Positions 1 to 9,079 of a stretch of DNA of 54,252 nt are shown here, in pieces. Under the pieces are notes generated by a model that was not told the DNA's origin, did not search any database, and was given only the letters and a program-made list of their open reading frames with translations. The stretch is from Methanoregulaceae archaeon (lineage in GTDB: Archaea > Halobacteriota > Methanomicrobia > Methanomicrobiales > Methanospirillaceae). The translations under genes were made by a program, and so were the position numbers. The stretch's first letter is position 1. Every line of letters starts with the position of its first letter. The DNA lies in the NCBI GenBank assembly GCA_015660885.1, contig JACTUB010000018.1, forward strand, positions 1-54,252, read 5' to 3'.

Positions 1-2177
1 GCACTGGCAACCTCTTTACTGCTCAAGTTATCTGCAACTTCCGGTTCTTCCCTGAGCTCCTGATCATAATAGGAAACCGCCCCTTCCTCCTTCTCTCCGT
101 CACTGATAACCTCTTTACTGCTCAAGTTATCTGCAACTTCCGGTTCTTCCCTGAGCTCCTGATCATAATAGGAAACCGCCCCTTCCTCCTTCTCTCCGTC
201 ACTGACAACCTCTTCACTGCGTATGGTGTCAGCATTATCCGGACTAATCCTGAGGACCGCATCAAAACAGGCGACTGCATCATCATGCTTTTTCAGTTTT
301 GCCAGAGCACGTCCTTTGTTCACCAGCACAACAACATTTGCCGGATTGATCTCCAAAGACCGGTTGTAACTTGAGACTGCTTCTTCATACTTTTCAAGAC
401 CGGCAAGAGCAATTCCTTTGTTATTCCATGCCACGGCATTATCCGGGTTAATACTGAGGTCTTTATCGAAATATACGAGAGATTCTTCATATTTTTCATG
501 ACCGGCAAGAGCAATTCCTTTGTTGTTCAGATCATCAGCATTATCCAGTTTGATCATGAGATCCTGATCATATCCTGAAACAACCTCGTTATCCTTTTTT
601 GAAACAGGATATACCATATCTGTGCTGTTCAATGCTTCAGCAATTTCCGGATTCATCGCGAGGACTTGATCAAGACAGGCAATTGCTTCATCATACTTTC
701 CGAGCCGGGCAAGAGCACGTCCTTTGTCATACAATACCCCGACGTTATCCGGATTGATTCGAATGACTTCATTAAAAAAGGCAACAGCCTCGTCGTACTT
801 TTCCAAAGCAGCACAGGCAATTCCTTTGTTGTACAAAGCGTCTGCGCTATCCGGATTGACTAGGAGAATCTCATCAAAACAATCTATTGCCGATTCATAC
901 TTTCCTAGGGCGGCAAGATTAACTCCTTTATTAAATAAAGCACCAGCATTACCCGGATTTATCCTGAGGCCTTCATCAAAGCAGGCAACTGCTTCCTCAT
1001 GCTTTTTCAGTTTTGCCAGAGCACGTCCTTTGTTCACCAGCACAACAACATTTGCCGGATTGATCTCCAAAGACCGGTTGTAGCTTGAGACAGCCTCTTC
1101 ACACTTCCCTAAAGCAGCAAGGGCAACCCCTTTGTTATACGTAGCATCTGCGTTATCCGGCATGATCAGGAGGACTTCATCAAAACAGGCAGCTGCTTCA
1201 GTATGCCTCCTGAGCCGAGCAAGAGTGCGTCCTTTATTCACCAGCACCAGGACATTTTTTGGATTGATCGCAAGAGACTCATCATAAAATAAAACCGCCT
1301 CTTCATACTTTCCCCTGGCAGCAAGAGCGACTCCTATGTTATTCAAAGCGTCGATATTTTTTGGATTGATCGCAAGAGACTGACGGTAACAGAGAATTGC
1401 CTCTTCGTATCTTTTCAGATCATCAAGAGCAACTCCTTTGTTGTTCAACGTCCCGGCGCTATCCGGGTAAACCTTAAGGACCTGATCATAACAGCCAATT
1501 GCTTCGTCATACTTTTTCAGTTTTGCCAGAGCACGTCCTTTGTTGTGCAAGGCAGTAAGGTACCCTGGTTGCAACCCAAGAACTTTGTCAAAACAGGTAA
1601 TAGCTTCTTCGTATCTCTTCAGGGCGGCACAGGCGACTCCTTTGTTATTCAGGGCATTAACATTATCCGAATTAATCATGAGGACCTTATCATAACACGC
1701 AATAGCCTCGTCATACTTGGCAAGACTGGCAAGTGTGACCCCCTTGTCATATAACGCATCCGCATTATAGGGATTGATCTGGAGGACTTTATCAAAATAT
1801 ACGAGAGCCATATCATACTTTTTTAGTTTGGCGAGGGCACCCCCCTTGTTCAGAAGGACAAGTTCATTTTTTGGATTAATCTTAAGGACTTTATCAAAAT
1901 ATTTGACCGCTTCTTCATATTTTTCCAATTCGGCAAATGCGACACCTTTGTTGTTCAGGGCATCGGGATTATAGGGATTGACCTTAAGGGAGTAATCATA
2001 ACATAAAACCGCCTCTTCATATTTTTCCAAAGCGGCAAGAGCGACACCTTTATTGTATAACGCATCTGCGTTCGCCGGGATGACCCTAAGGACCTCATCA
2101 AAACAGGCGATGGCTTCATAAAACATTTTCAGTTTGGCAAGAGCAATTCCTTTGTCAAACCAGTCACTTACAATCAT
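1..2177 (-). CDS. Tetratricopeptide-repeat protein, C-terminus cut by the window edge
   Basis: One uninterrupted frame runs from an ATG at 2177 (reads MIVSDWFDKGIALAKLK) to the left edge, giving at least 725 residues without a stop. It consists of about twenty 34-residue TPR units of the pattern A-L-N-N-K-G-x-A-L-A-x-L-x-K-Y-E-E-A-I-x-C-Y-D, that is 102 bp per unit. The last visible part (about 1-210) changes into near-identical 33-residue acidic units (SDGEKEEGAVSYYDQELREE...). There is no signal peptide or membrane segment, so a cytoplasmic protein-protein scaffold is likely; the partner is unknown. An 86-nt stretch at 283-368 is identical to 997-1082, exactly seven units apart. It is colinear with the TPR gene at 4672-5769 and related to it upstream as well. 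A GGAG lies about 12 nt before the ATG. Confidence 0.93.
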   Translation of the reverse strand, partial: MIVSDWFDKGIALAKLKMFYEAIACFDEVLRVIPANADALYNKGVALAALEKYEEAVLCYDYSLKVNPYNPDALNNKGVAFAELEKYEEAVKYFDKVLKINPKNELVLLNKGGALAKLKKYDMALVYFDKVLQINPYNADALYDKGVTLASLAKYDEAIACYDKVLMINSDNVNALNNKGVACAALKRYEEAITCFDKVLGLQPGYLTALHNKGRALAKLKKYDEAIGCYDQVLKVYPDSAGTLNNKGVALDDLKRYEEAILCYRQSLAINPKNIDALNNIGVALAARGKYEEAVLFYDESLAINPKNVLVLVNKGRTLARLRRHTEAAACFDEVLLIMPDNADATYNKGVALAALGKCEEAVSSYNRSLEINPANVVVLVNKGRALAKLKKHEEAVACFDEGLRINPGNAGALFNKGVNLAALGKYESAIDCFDEILLVNPDSADALYNKGIACAALEKYDEAVAFFNEVIRINPDNVGVLYDKGRALARLGKYDEAIACLDQVLAMNPEIAEALNSTDMVYPVSKKDNEVVSGYDQDLMIKLDNADDLNNKGIALAGHEKYEESLVYFDKDLSINPDNAVAWNNKGIALAGLEKYEEAVSSYNRSLEINPANVVVLVNKGRALAKLKKHDDAVACFDAVLRISPDNADTIRSEEVVSDGEKEEGAVSYYDQELREEPEVADNLSSKEVISDGEKEEGAVSYYDQELREEPEVADNLSSKEVAS
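9..206 (-). repeat. Tandem 99-bp repeat, two nearly identical copies, inside the TPR gene
   Basis: Units at about 9-107 and 108-206 are almost identical (differences only around 106-107). Each encodes a 33-residue acidic, TPR-like motif. The period is 99 bp and not the 102 bp of the upstream TPR units, so this is a separate, recent amplification. The array may continue past the window edge. Confidence 0.9.
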
Positions 2178-2531
2178 GAAGAGCACGCTCTCCTTTTACT
2201 ATCCAGTCCTAATTTCAATACACAATTAAACCACATAATACTGCTGATGAATTTATGACCGTGGCTCAGAAAAAAGATAAAAAAGTGAAAAAAGATCCGG
2301 TGAAATTTTTTTAAGTGATTATCGGGAATTTCAGGTTCAATGATGTGTGAGGTGAAAGCCGCCACCATGCCTTCTCCCCCCCGCTTTGGCACGTGTTTGC
2401 CGGAGAGTTCAACAGGTTTAAGATCTCCAGTACCAAAACATTTCCGGTAGTTGAATAATCCCCTGGTTTGCCCAACCGTTTCTGCGATGGGAAAAATCCT
2501 CATTGGGACGGGCAACCACTGCTGCTTTGTT
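2178..2531. other. Intergenic region upstream of the first TPR gene
   Basis: No convincing gene. The part nearest the TPR start resembles the region upstream of the second TPR gene: a CAGCAG-ATTAT block at about 2236-2246 and an A-rich stretch around 2265-2320 align with 5825-5930. A minus-strand frame at 2174-2515 is open but lies over this promoter region and matches nothing I recognise. Confidence 0.5.
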
Positions 2532-3392
2532 TTAAAAATCCACCAAACCCTGTACAGGCACGACTCCCCAGATCTTCCCTTTCACCTTACCTGCTATACA
2601 GACAGTGATTTCAGGAGGTGAGTCGCGGGGAGCCTGGACAATGAGGGAAAAAATGGCATGCTTTCCCTTCCCCATAATTTCAATATCTTTTGGAGGCATC
2701 GGGGGATATATCTCCCAGTACACTTCATGCTCGCTTTTACGCATTCCCTCATATTCAAGCAATTCGTTTTTCGGTACGAGTAACGAGTACCCGTATTTTT
2801 TGCTATAGGTGATGGTAATTTTTTCTTCTGGTCCTACCCTGACCTCAAAACGGTTTTTTGGATCATCCGGATTACCTTCAGCACACTGCTGGATAGATAC
2901 ACTAAAAGCCAGTGCCGGGGACAGGAAGATACTGTCTCCAACAGTTTCAGATATTTTTGTAATTATCTCCTTCTCTTTTGGGGAATAGTCAAGAATTTTT
3001 ATTTCAGAAGAAAAAACAAAGGAGACGGTCGCATTAATAAAACGGGTAGTTGACGGTTCATTGAGCTGTATGTTTACATAGAAAAGGAGAGTGTAAAAAT
3101 CATGGTTACAGATGTCTACCTCCCGGTCAGCAGACAGGCTGAGAATTCTTTTAATTTCATGGTCCGGGGTGACGTTCGAAATTTTCGTAACAAAGACCCT
3201 GGCATTTGGTCCGGGCACTTCCTCATCCTGATGAATAGGAGGAGTCTTAAAAAAAGGGACACCGAATTCTGCATCCTGCCTTTTCATGGACGTTGGCAAA
3301 TATGCTGCTTTCATCATCCTCGCAGACGACATCTGTATACCGGAGGTTAATTCTCCTGCACTAGATTCTATCTGAACATCATCGTCTGCCAT
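2532..3392 (-). CDS. Conserved-looking hypothetical protein, 286 aa
   Basis: I do not recognise the family. The start was set at the ATG at 3392 (MADDDVQIESSAGE) because a GAGG lies 6 nt upstream; an in-frame ATG at 3410 would add six residues and has no better site. The protein is soluble, without signal peptide or helix-rich membrane segments. The N-terminal 60 residues look disordered; the rest has alternating hydrophobic strands (for example TLLFYVNIQLN, FINATVSFVF, GYSLLVPKNELL), suggesting a beta-rich fold. It ends with a hydrophobic strand and GLVDF. It lies between the two TPR genes on the same strand, with the small genes at 3508 and 4259 nearby, but no operon spacing ties it to them. 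Confidence 0.75.
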   Translation of the reverse strand: MADDDVQIESSAGELTSGIQMSSARMMKAAYLPTSMKRQDAEFGVPFFKTPPIHQDEEVPGPNARVFVTKISNVTPDHEIKRILSLSADREVDICNHDFYTLLFYVNIQLNEPSTTRFINATVSFVFSSEIKILDYSPKEKEIITKISETVGDSIFLSPALAFSVSIQQCAEGNPDDPKNRFEVRVGPEEKITITYSKKYGYSLLVPKNELLEYEGMRKSEHEVYWEIYPPMPPKDIEIMGKGKHAIFSLIVQAPRDSPPEITVCIAGKVKGKIWGVVPVQGLVDF

Positions 3393-3507
3393 ATCCGTCC
3401 TCATTATCACTTAAAATAATGGACGTATAAAGAATTTGTTTGTCGTCACCTTCTGACGCAGGGTGCGGCAGGAGAAAATACGTTTCCGGAGATCAATCCA
3501 GACCAGA

Positions 3508-3843
3508 TCAATAATCAGGTATGTTTTGCTGAAACTGACTTTCCGCAATTATTTCCCCGGTATTTTTCAGGAGACCTCCAAGATACTCTTTTACCCACGA
3601 TTCATTTTCATATTCCTCGAATGGTCGGTAGGATCCCTGCACTGAAGTATTCTCTTTGTCAAATCGCAATAGCCCGATGGGAAATCCACCATTTTTTACT
3701 AATCTGTTCAGGTCTTCAAGAGGATGGCTGCTTGAACTGAATACAAATCTAGTCTCATGCTGGAACCCGACAGCAATTGCGACAAGCCAGGAATTTTTTG
3801 ATTCTTTCATCATCTCTTGCACCAGATCGGCAGTTTTTCTCAT
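3508..3843 (-). CDS. Small hypothetical protein, 111 aa
   Basis: Unrecognised protein beginning MRKTADLVQEMMKESKNSW, with a purine-rich GAGAG just before the ATG. It has an amphipathic N-terminal helix, two hydrophobic strands (WLVAIAVGF, RFVFSSS), and a C-terminal helix (WVKEYLGGLLKNTGEIIAE). The composition looks like a compact soluble alpha/beta protein: no membrane segment, no cysteines. It lies 115 bp upstream of the 286-aa gene on the same strand, so co-transcription is possible. Function unknown; coding status rests on composition and lack of a better competing frame. Confidence 0.6.
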   Translation of the reverse strand: MRKTADLVQEMMKESKNSWLVAIAVGFQHETRFVFSSSSHPLEDLNRLVKNGGFPIGLLRFDKENTSVQGSYRPFEEYENESWVKEYLGGLLKNTGEIIAESQFQQNIPDY

Positions 3844-4258
3844 TTTCTCTCAATAAGGGGATTGCAATTCATTACATAAATAATTCATTAAAAAAACATG
3901 GCAAAAACATGAAGAAGATGGGTGGTACTGCTTTTAGTGGCATTAACTGATGTACAATTTCGGGGGGGATTATCATGGCATACTTTTCCCACCGGAGTAA
4001 CCCATGTGGATATGCAGTAAAACCACATTCCCGGCGAAGGGGGGTAAAGCTCTCTACCTGATCCCCTTGCTGGAATTCATCGGAAAACAAAATATTCCAG
4101 ACATAGTGCAACAAAAGAGGAATATACCAGCCTATCAAGGGTCGGATTCAGCACGATAGTCCTGCGATCTCACGGGGATCCTTTATCCGTCCCTCGAAAT
4201 TCCGCATGCCCATGAGGGAAATGTTCATATAACAGGAAAAATCAAAAAGAAGTAATCG

Positions 4259-4651
4259 ATGCCCCCGGACGCCAAAAAGAGTATCACGAGACTTTATAAC
4301 CTCCTGGCGAAATTACCTATCGAAGGGTATCTGTCGTCAGAAAATTTCTCTGCCTTTTGCAGGGAACATGATCTGACTGATACATGGAAAGAACATTTTG
4401 AATCTTTACAGGACAGGCCGGATTTATACGGGAAGGAGATTAATAAAGACGCTTTTATCCTGTTTTTTCAACACCTGTTTCAAACGAGAAAATGCGAATT
4501 CCTTGAATTATTGACCGGTTTTTTACATGATTTCAGAAAATGGAATGCAAATTCCTTACCCCTTGATGCTATAAAAAAAGAGTGCATACGTCTGGGTTTT
4601 TCGGATGAGACTGTTGAAGACAATTTTTTAAAACCCATGAGCAGGGTTTGA
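4259..4651 (+). CDS. Small helical hypothetical protein, 130 aa
   Basis: Plus-strand gene reading MPPDAKKSITRLYNLLAKLP. It is predicted almost wholly alpha-helical and rich in aromatic and charged residues (FLELLTGFLHDFRKW; IKKECIRLGFSDETVEDNF). No membrane segment, signal peptide or metal-binding motif is visible. It is the only plus-strand gene in the first 6 kb and converges on the TPR gene ending at 4672, leaving a 20-bp gap. I do not recognise the family; a regulatory or adaptor role would be a guess. A purine-rich AAGAAG precedes the ATG. Confidence 0.68.
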   Translation: MPPDAKKSITRLYNLLAKLPIEGYLSSENFSAFCREHDLTDTWKEHFESLQDRPDLYGKEINKDAFILFFQHLFQTRKCEFLELLTGFLHDFRKWNANSLPLDAIKKECIRLGFSDETVEDNFLKPMSRV

Positions 4652-4671
4652 AGTATAATTAACAGGGAAGA

Positions 4672-5769
4672 TTAATGGATGGAAACAGCTTCATTCGTTG
4701 CCAACGCATTAAGGACAACTCCTTTGTTATACAGCGCATCAGCATTGTCCGGATTGACTTTAAGAACTGCATTAAAACATGCGAGAGCTTCAGAGTATCT
4801 CTTTAATTTGACAAGAGCACGTCCCTTGTTCACTAAAACGAGGAGATCTTCCGGGTTGACCCTAAGCGATTGTTCGTAGCATTTAATAGCCTCTTCATAC
4901 CTTTCCAAGGCAACCAGTGAAACTCCTTTGTTGTTCAGGGTATCAGGGTTATCCGGATTGAATCTGAGGGCCTGGTCGTAACAGACGATAGCTTCATCAT
5001 ACTTTTTCAGTTCATCAAGAGCAACTCCTTTATTATTCAAAGAATCGGCATTATTAGGACTGAATGCCAGGACCTGGTCATAGCATACGATAGCTTCATC
5101 ATATTTTTTCAGTTTGGCCAGAGCATGTCCTTTGTTGTGCAGGGCACGCAGGTATTTTGGATTAACTGTCAGGACCCGGTCAAAATAGTCGATAGCCTCT
5201 TCATACCTGGTAACAGCGGCAAGAGCGACTCCTTTGTTGTTCAGAGCGTCAGCATTAGTTGGATTAATTTTGAGGACAAGATCGTAACATGCAATAGCCT
5301 CAGCGTATCTTGAGAGATTTGCCAGAGTAACTCCCTTATTATATAAAACATCAGCATTATCCGGATGGATGCTAAGGACTTTATCAAAATAGACGATGGC
5401 CTCTTCATACTTTTTTAGTTTGGCAAGAGCGCCGCCTTTGTTGATCAGGACGAGTTCGTGGTTTGGATTCATCTTGAGGACTTTATTAAAATAGGTAATA
5501 GCCTTTTCATACTTTTTTAGGGCAGCATACGCAACTCCCAGGTTATTCAGTGCATCGGCGTTATAGGGATTGATCTTGAGCGACTGTGTGAAATAGATAG
5601 TGGCCTCTTCATATAATTCCAGGCCCATGAGGGCCACTCCCTTATTATACAACGCTTCAGCATTTTTGGGGTTGAACTTGAGGATTTCATCAAAACAGGC
5701 AATAGCTTCATCAAATTTATTCAGATTGGCAAGGGCTACGCCTTTGTCGAATAATTCCTCGGTAAACAT
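4672..5769 (-). CDS. Tetratricopeptide-repeat protein, 365 aa
   Basis: A complete TPR protein of about ten 34-residue units (pattern NADALNNKGVALAAVTRYEE) from MFTEELFDKGVALANLNKFD to a short non-repeat tail (NEAVSIH). It is colinear with the first ten units of the larger TPR protein ending at 2177: unit 4 reads ELVLINKGGALAKLKKYEE against ELVLLNKGGALAKLKKYDM, and unit 7 reads ALHNKGHALAKLKKYDEAI against ALHNKGRALAKLKKYDEAI. The pair therefore arose by duplication of a multi-repeat gene. Cytoplasmic scaffold or adaptor role inferred from the fold; partners unknown. A G-rich AAAGGGGGG lies about 13 nt before the ATG. Confidence 0.95.
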   Translation of the reverse strand: MFTEELFDKGVALANLNKFDEAIACFDEILKFNPKNAEALYNKGVALMGLELYEEATIYFTQSLKINPYNADALNNLGVAYAALKKYEKAITYFNKVLKMNPNHELVLINKGGALAKLKKYEEAIVYFDKVLSIHPDNADVLYNKGVTLANLSRYAEAIACYDLVLKINPTNADALNNKGVALAAVTRYEEAIDYFDRVLTVNPKYLRALHNKGHALAKLKKYDEAIVCYDQVLAFSPNNADSLNNKGVALDELKKYDEAIVCYDQALRFNPDNPDTLNNKGVSLVALERYEEAIKCYEQSLRVNPEDLLVLVNKGRALVKLKRYSEALACFNAVLKVNPDNADALYNKGVVLNALATNEAVSIH

Positions 5770-5840
5770 TTAAAAAATTTTCCCCCCTTTACAGCCCGCT
5801 TTTTTTTAAAAATACCCTTACTACAAAATAATTCTGCTGG

Positions 5841-5853
5841 TATATAAATAACT
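5841..5853 (-). promoter_or_regulatory. TATA box for the 365-aa TPR gene
   Basis: On the minus strand the sequence reads TTATTTATATACC, a good archaeal TATA element, about 75 nt upstream of the ATG at 5769. This would give a leader of roughly 45 nt that contains the G-rich ribosome-binding stretch. The block just downstream (CAGCAG then ATTAT) also occurs upstream of the first TPR gene. Confidence 0.5.
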
Positions 5854-6548
5854 AGGTCAGAAAACAGATAAAACGATGTAAAAAAATAATTTTATAAAAT
5901 TTTTTCTCTATCCGGTATTGATAAATAAAAGAAGAGAAATCACTGAAGGGACGATTTTGTCCAAGGAGAAACAGAATTGCGTTGGATTTAGGTATAGCCG
6001 GCTGACAGGTACATGAACCATTGAAACCGGCACAAGAGTGGCAGTATTGGCCGTAAATATCCATAAACCGAATCAGGTTCATATCGTTGTTACCTGGCTC
6101 TAAAAAACGCTGTCAGGGAAATAAATTCTCCTGTATTCAACCTGATTTTTGAATTTTATAATTGTTTCAGGAATAGTTTACCAATCCGGCTGATTGATCA
6201 TGCTTTTATACCCCTTTTCTTCCACTGGAGCGGACGCTATTTAAAGACCCAATTGTTGCAGAACGGTTTTATAAGAGATTTTTAAAACATCAGATTCTCA
6301 CAGAATCGTACTTTTTTCGAAGTGGACACGAAATGGTGCTGTATCCTCTCCGAACAAGAATGCGATAAAAGTCCCATTGCACCCGGAATTCGAATCAGCG
6401 TTCTATTCAGGTTTTCTCCAAAGGAAAAAAAGGGGTGTGGAATCGAACTCTGTAAAGCATATGCTAAAAAAAATGCACCGTGGTTCTCATCACCATGACG
6501 CAAGGCAGGAATATCTGTCGCCAGAATTGAGCGTTGTATCAGAGTCAG
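5854..6548. other. Intergenic region without a convincing gene
   Basis: Low-complexity A/T-rich sequence at 5860-5940, then mixed sequence. Short open frames at 5852-6082 (minus), 6282-6503 (minus) and 6377-6595 (plus) have no recognisable protein features. A tRNA-like T-loop sequence at about 6428-6440 was examined and does not fold into a T arm. Confidence 0.4.
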
Positions 6549-7208
6549 TCATTCGATCTCAGTACCCGGTATTGAATCAGCCTCTGATCCGGTGAAATAC
6601 CGGAAGGATGAAACCACCCTCATGAACTCGCTCATTTCATCAGGTTGGCTCCCCTTCGTTGTAAAGAAAAGCACACTGGCGTACCCCAGTTCATTTGCGC
6701 TGCTCTTCCGCACGACATAGGACACATTCGTCGTGCCGGCCAAGGATGATTCGAAGCGATCATAGGTGATGCCATGGATAACGACGGTGGTCTCCTCCGG
6801 TGTGGGGATCCAGGTTCGCCGGATCTCATTCCTGTACGTCTGATCCTCGTTGCGGGAATCGGTATAGGTTATGATATAAAACCGGTTGTCACCGAGCAGG
6901 TCGGTTCGGTAAATCAGACCCTCGGCTCCTTCAGGTTTAGGCACCTCGCGGGTGGAGACGGACCAGTCTTCGGGTACATAAAACGCGATCCGGAGCCGAG
7001 TGTCCTTATAGGGTATCATTGGCAGGAGAGCACGATCCATTGTTTCTATCGGGTTTGGGCTGCTGCTTACCGTTCCATTTCCGCCGGGTGTTTCCTGTAT
7101 AGTCCGGTTATCCGCAGGGAGGGATGCGGGTCCTGTACCGGACTGGGTACATCCCGTTACACCAACAAGGATAATGATGAATAGAATGATGATGGAATAA
7201 TGTTGCAT
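6549..7208 (-). CDS. Secreted lipoprotein, 219 aa
   Basis: The N-terminus MQHYSIIILFIIILVGVTGC is a lipoprotein signal peptide with lipobox VTGC, so the mature protein is probably anchored to the outer face of the cytoplasmic membrane at Cys20. A Ser/Thr/Pro/Gly-rich linker (about 21-60) precedes a folded domain (about 70-205) with strands such as LRIAFYVPEDWSVST and a terminal VVSSFRYF. The phrase FYVPEDWSVS and the final V-V-S-S-F-R resemble the PsbP-like/PsbP-related surface domains common in methanogen lipoproteins; that assignment is tentative. The gene stands alone, with flanking intergenic DNA of several hundred bp on both sides. Confidence 0.85.
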   Translation of the reverse strand: MQHYSIIILFIIILVGVTGCTQSGTGPASLPADNRTIQETPGGNGTVSSSPNPIETMDRALLPMIPYKDTRLRIAFYVPEDWSVSTREVPKPEGAEGLIYRTDLLGDNRFYIITYTDSRNEDQTYRNEIRRTWIPTPEETTVVIHGITYDRFESSLAGTTNVSYVVRKSSANELGYASVLFFTTKGSQPDEMSEFMRVVSSFRYFTGSEADSIPGTEIE

Positions 7209-7914
7209 CTAGGATCGTTTCGGGTGATAGACACAATAGGTTTGTGCTCGTTGCAAGAATGGCAAACCAGTTCAGGGATTGCGCCTAGCCCAAGCAGGTT
7301 CATCAGGGAAAGATCGCGAATGAGATGTACAGATGTTTCCCCTTTATTGCGGCCGGTCCGCCTGCAAAGCATGCGGGTGGGAACGGGGGGATGGGGAGCG
7401 GGAAGGAGAGACCTAGAGGATTCCGAAATTCATCGTAATTCGCGTTTTAGAATTTTTCCTGCCCGATACCGGCCTGCTGGAGAACGGAAAGAAGTATGCC
7501 GGCAGCAAACTCCCTATGGCTGAGTACCGTGACGGGCCGCCGTTTCTCTTCGTTCCAGTAATGAATATGGCTGATGCTCTTTTTACCGGGCGATAGCCGA
7601 ACAGAATAAGAGTCCGGGTTATGTCGTGAGATTACAGAGGGGAGTTCCTGATAATTATTTCTGAAGGTATATCAGATTCTGTTTTTGAGTATTCACTCCA
7701 CAATAAAAAAACGAGAAAACGGAAGACCCGATCAAGGGTGTCTGGATTTACTATACTGGATCGAAAGTCTTCCTTAATGATTGCCTGTTCTTGTGAATAA
7801 TAAAATCTGGCAAGGCACTGGCGCATTGCATTATAGTATCACATTGACAAATTTTATCATCTTGAAATATAAGTATCACCTATTTCTGTCTTATGGGCAT
7901 TAAGGTGAAATCCT
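7209..7914. other. Intergenic region with a dispersed repeat copy
   Basis: No intact gene. Contains one copy of a degenerate repeat (about 7720-7836) also present near 35044-35150, and several short frames (7157-7372, 7200-7523, 7632-7826) that look non-coding. Confidence 0.4.
7720..7836. repeat. Dispersed repeat, copy 1 (partner at 35044-35150)
   Basis: Shared blocks with the other copy, in the same order: GGAAGACCCGAT, GTCTGGATTT, then AATAAAATCTGGCAAGGCAC and GCATTGCA. On the minus strand both copies read Cys-Leu-Ala-Arg-(Phe/Leu)-Tyr-(Tyr/His)-Ser, suggesting debris of a coding element. Family unknown. Confidence 0.6.
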
Positions 7915-8625
7915 ATGAGAAGTGCCATTCTTCTTTCCCTTATCATTGCAGCTGGATGTATACTGGCGACGGGATGTGTAACTGAAACGAAAAAAAGCAA
8001 CGTTAGTGGAAATGTATCTCTCTCCCCTACAGACACGTTCACACCGTTTGTAAATACTTCAAAGGATCTCAATCCCCATGATATGGGTTTGAAAGGTATG
8101 CTGACCATATCCATTGGCGGTTGGAAAGGTGAATTCCCGGTCTCCGTAGACACGATGAGTGTTGGAGTGGTCTCAACAGATAGACCAAAAACACTTATGA
8201 TAGAAGAAGGGAACCATACCGTTGAAATCTGTTGCGGTATGAGATGCGAAGAGGAAAATGTTTATATAAGATTCGGGAAACAACGCACTGTTGACTTTTC
8301 GGAACAGTTAAAAAGGGATTTGGAATTCATAGAACCTACAGCACGTATAACAGGATATCGGCCGAACAGCGATCAGATTTCTATTGATGTGGAGTTCATT
8401 AATCCTACTTCGCAGGCACTCACGCTATCCGCAGATGTCAGTTGCGGGTATTCGTATATTGAAAGCAGAAGTTACAACAGAATAAACAACATTGCGCAAG
8501 GTCATCTGTCTGCAACCGTGGACGCGTGTGATCGCATAACGCAGACACTAAAGTTCAATTTAGCCAGCGGATATAATTATGTGTATGATGATATCCCGAC
8601 AATAACCAATATATCATCAGAATAA
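7915..8625 (+). CDS. Secreted lipoprotein, 236 aa
   Basis: MRSAILLSLIIAAGCILATGC is a lipoprotein signal with a lipobox ending at Cys21 (ATGC); an earlier AAGC at Cys15 is a less likely site. The mature protein has a short Ser/Thr linker, a Gly-rich domain (LKGMLTISIGGWKGEFPVSV) and four cysteines in CCGMRCEE and SCGYSYIE/DACDR that may form disulphides outside the cell. The middle resembles a PEGA-like beta domain (short strands, then a G-N-H-T-V-E-I motif), the second half an FxLYD/Ig-like domain on bonding of tails (ISIDVEFINPTSQALTLSA). Likely role: surface protein of unknown binding activity. The gene is monocistronic by spacing. Confidence 0.85.
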   Translation: MRSAILLSLIIAAGCILATGCVTETKKSNVSGNVSLSPTDTFTPFVNTSKDLNPHDMGLKGMLTISIGGWKGEFPVSVDTMSVGVVSTDRPKTLMIEEGNHTVEICCGMRCEEENVYIRFGKQRTVDFSEQLKRDLEFIEPTARITGYRPNSDQISIDVEFINPTSQALTLSADVSCGYSYIESRSYNRINNIAQGHLSATVDACDRITQTLKFNLASGYNYVYDDIPTITNISSE

Positions 8626-9079
8626 TCCGGCATACACTGTTTCGTTGTGATAACTATTGTGAATGTGCTTGGCTCCTTGATGGGTGTAAAATATCATCCG
8701 AGCAGAGAGGGGGGCTGGTTGTCACGTATCGTGAAATGACAGGCTCCCATATGTTTGTATGGACAATCGTTCAATTTTAAAGTTACAATAAGGACGGAAC
8801 GATAAACGTTCTAATCGTATAACCACACCCGGAGCAATGATCCTTCAGGAGAACATTGGCATGATAATGAAAATCTGTGCCGGATGAAAGTGACCTCCCC
8901 CAGCCAGGATACCTCTGCTATGGCAAATCTCGTCTTTGGATTTTAGTGTGATGGAACACGAAAGGATTCCGTTTCATTCTTTTGCCTGTCAGCTGTTTTT
9001 TGTCCATTCCGGTTGTTACTATGCGATACTTTTTTTCTCCCCTGAGCATAGTAGTCCGTATCAGAAGAGGAAAACAGGT
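8626..9079. other. Intergenic region upstream of the slipin gene
   Basis: No gene recognised. The slipin frame remains open back to 8936, but the conserved start is at 9080, so I read this stretch as non-coding leader and promoter DNA. Confidence 0.4.

Noticed and set aside
2174..2515. 113-codon minus-strand frame
   Set aside because: Covers the promoter region of the TPR gene and overlaps its start; part of this DNA is duplicated upstream of the other TPR gene. A gene fragment cannot be excluded.
3872..4138. 88-codon minus-strand frame
   Set aside because: Composition unlike neighbours and no motif; kept out for lack of support.
6395..6450. tRNA-like T-loop (GAGTTCGATTCC on the minus strand)
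   Set aside because: The bases around the loop do not pair as a T stem and no acceptor stem or anticodon arm can be built.
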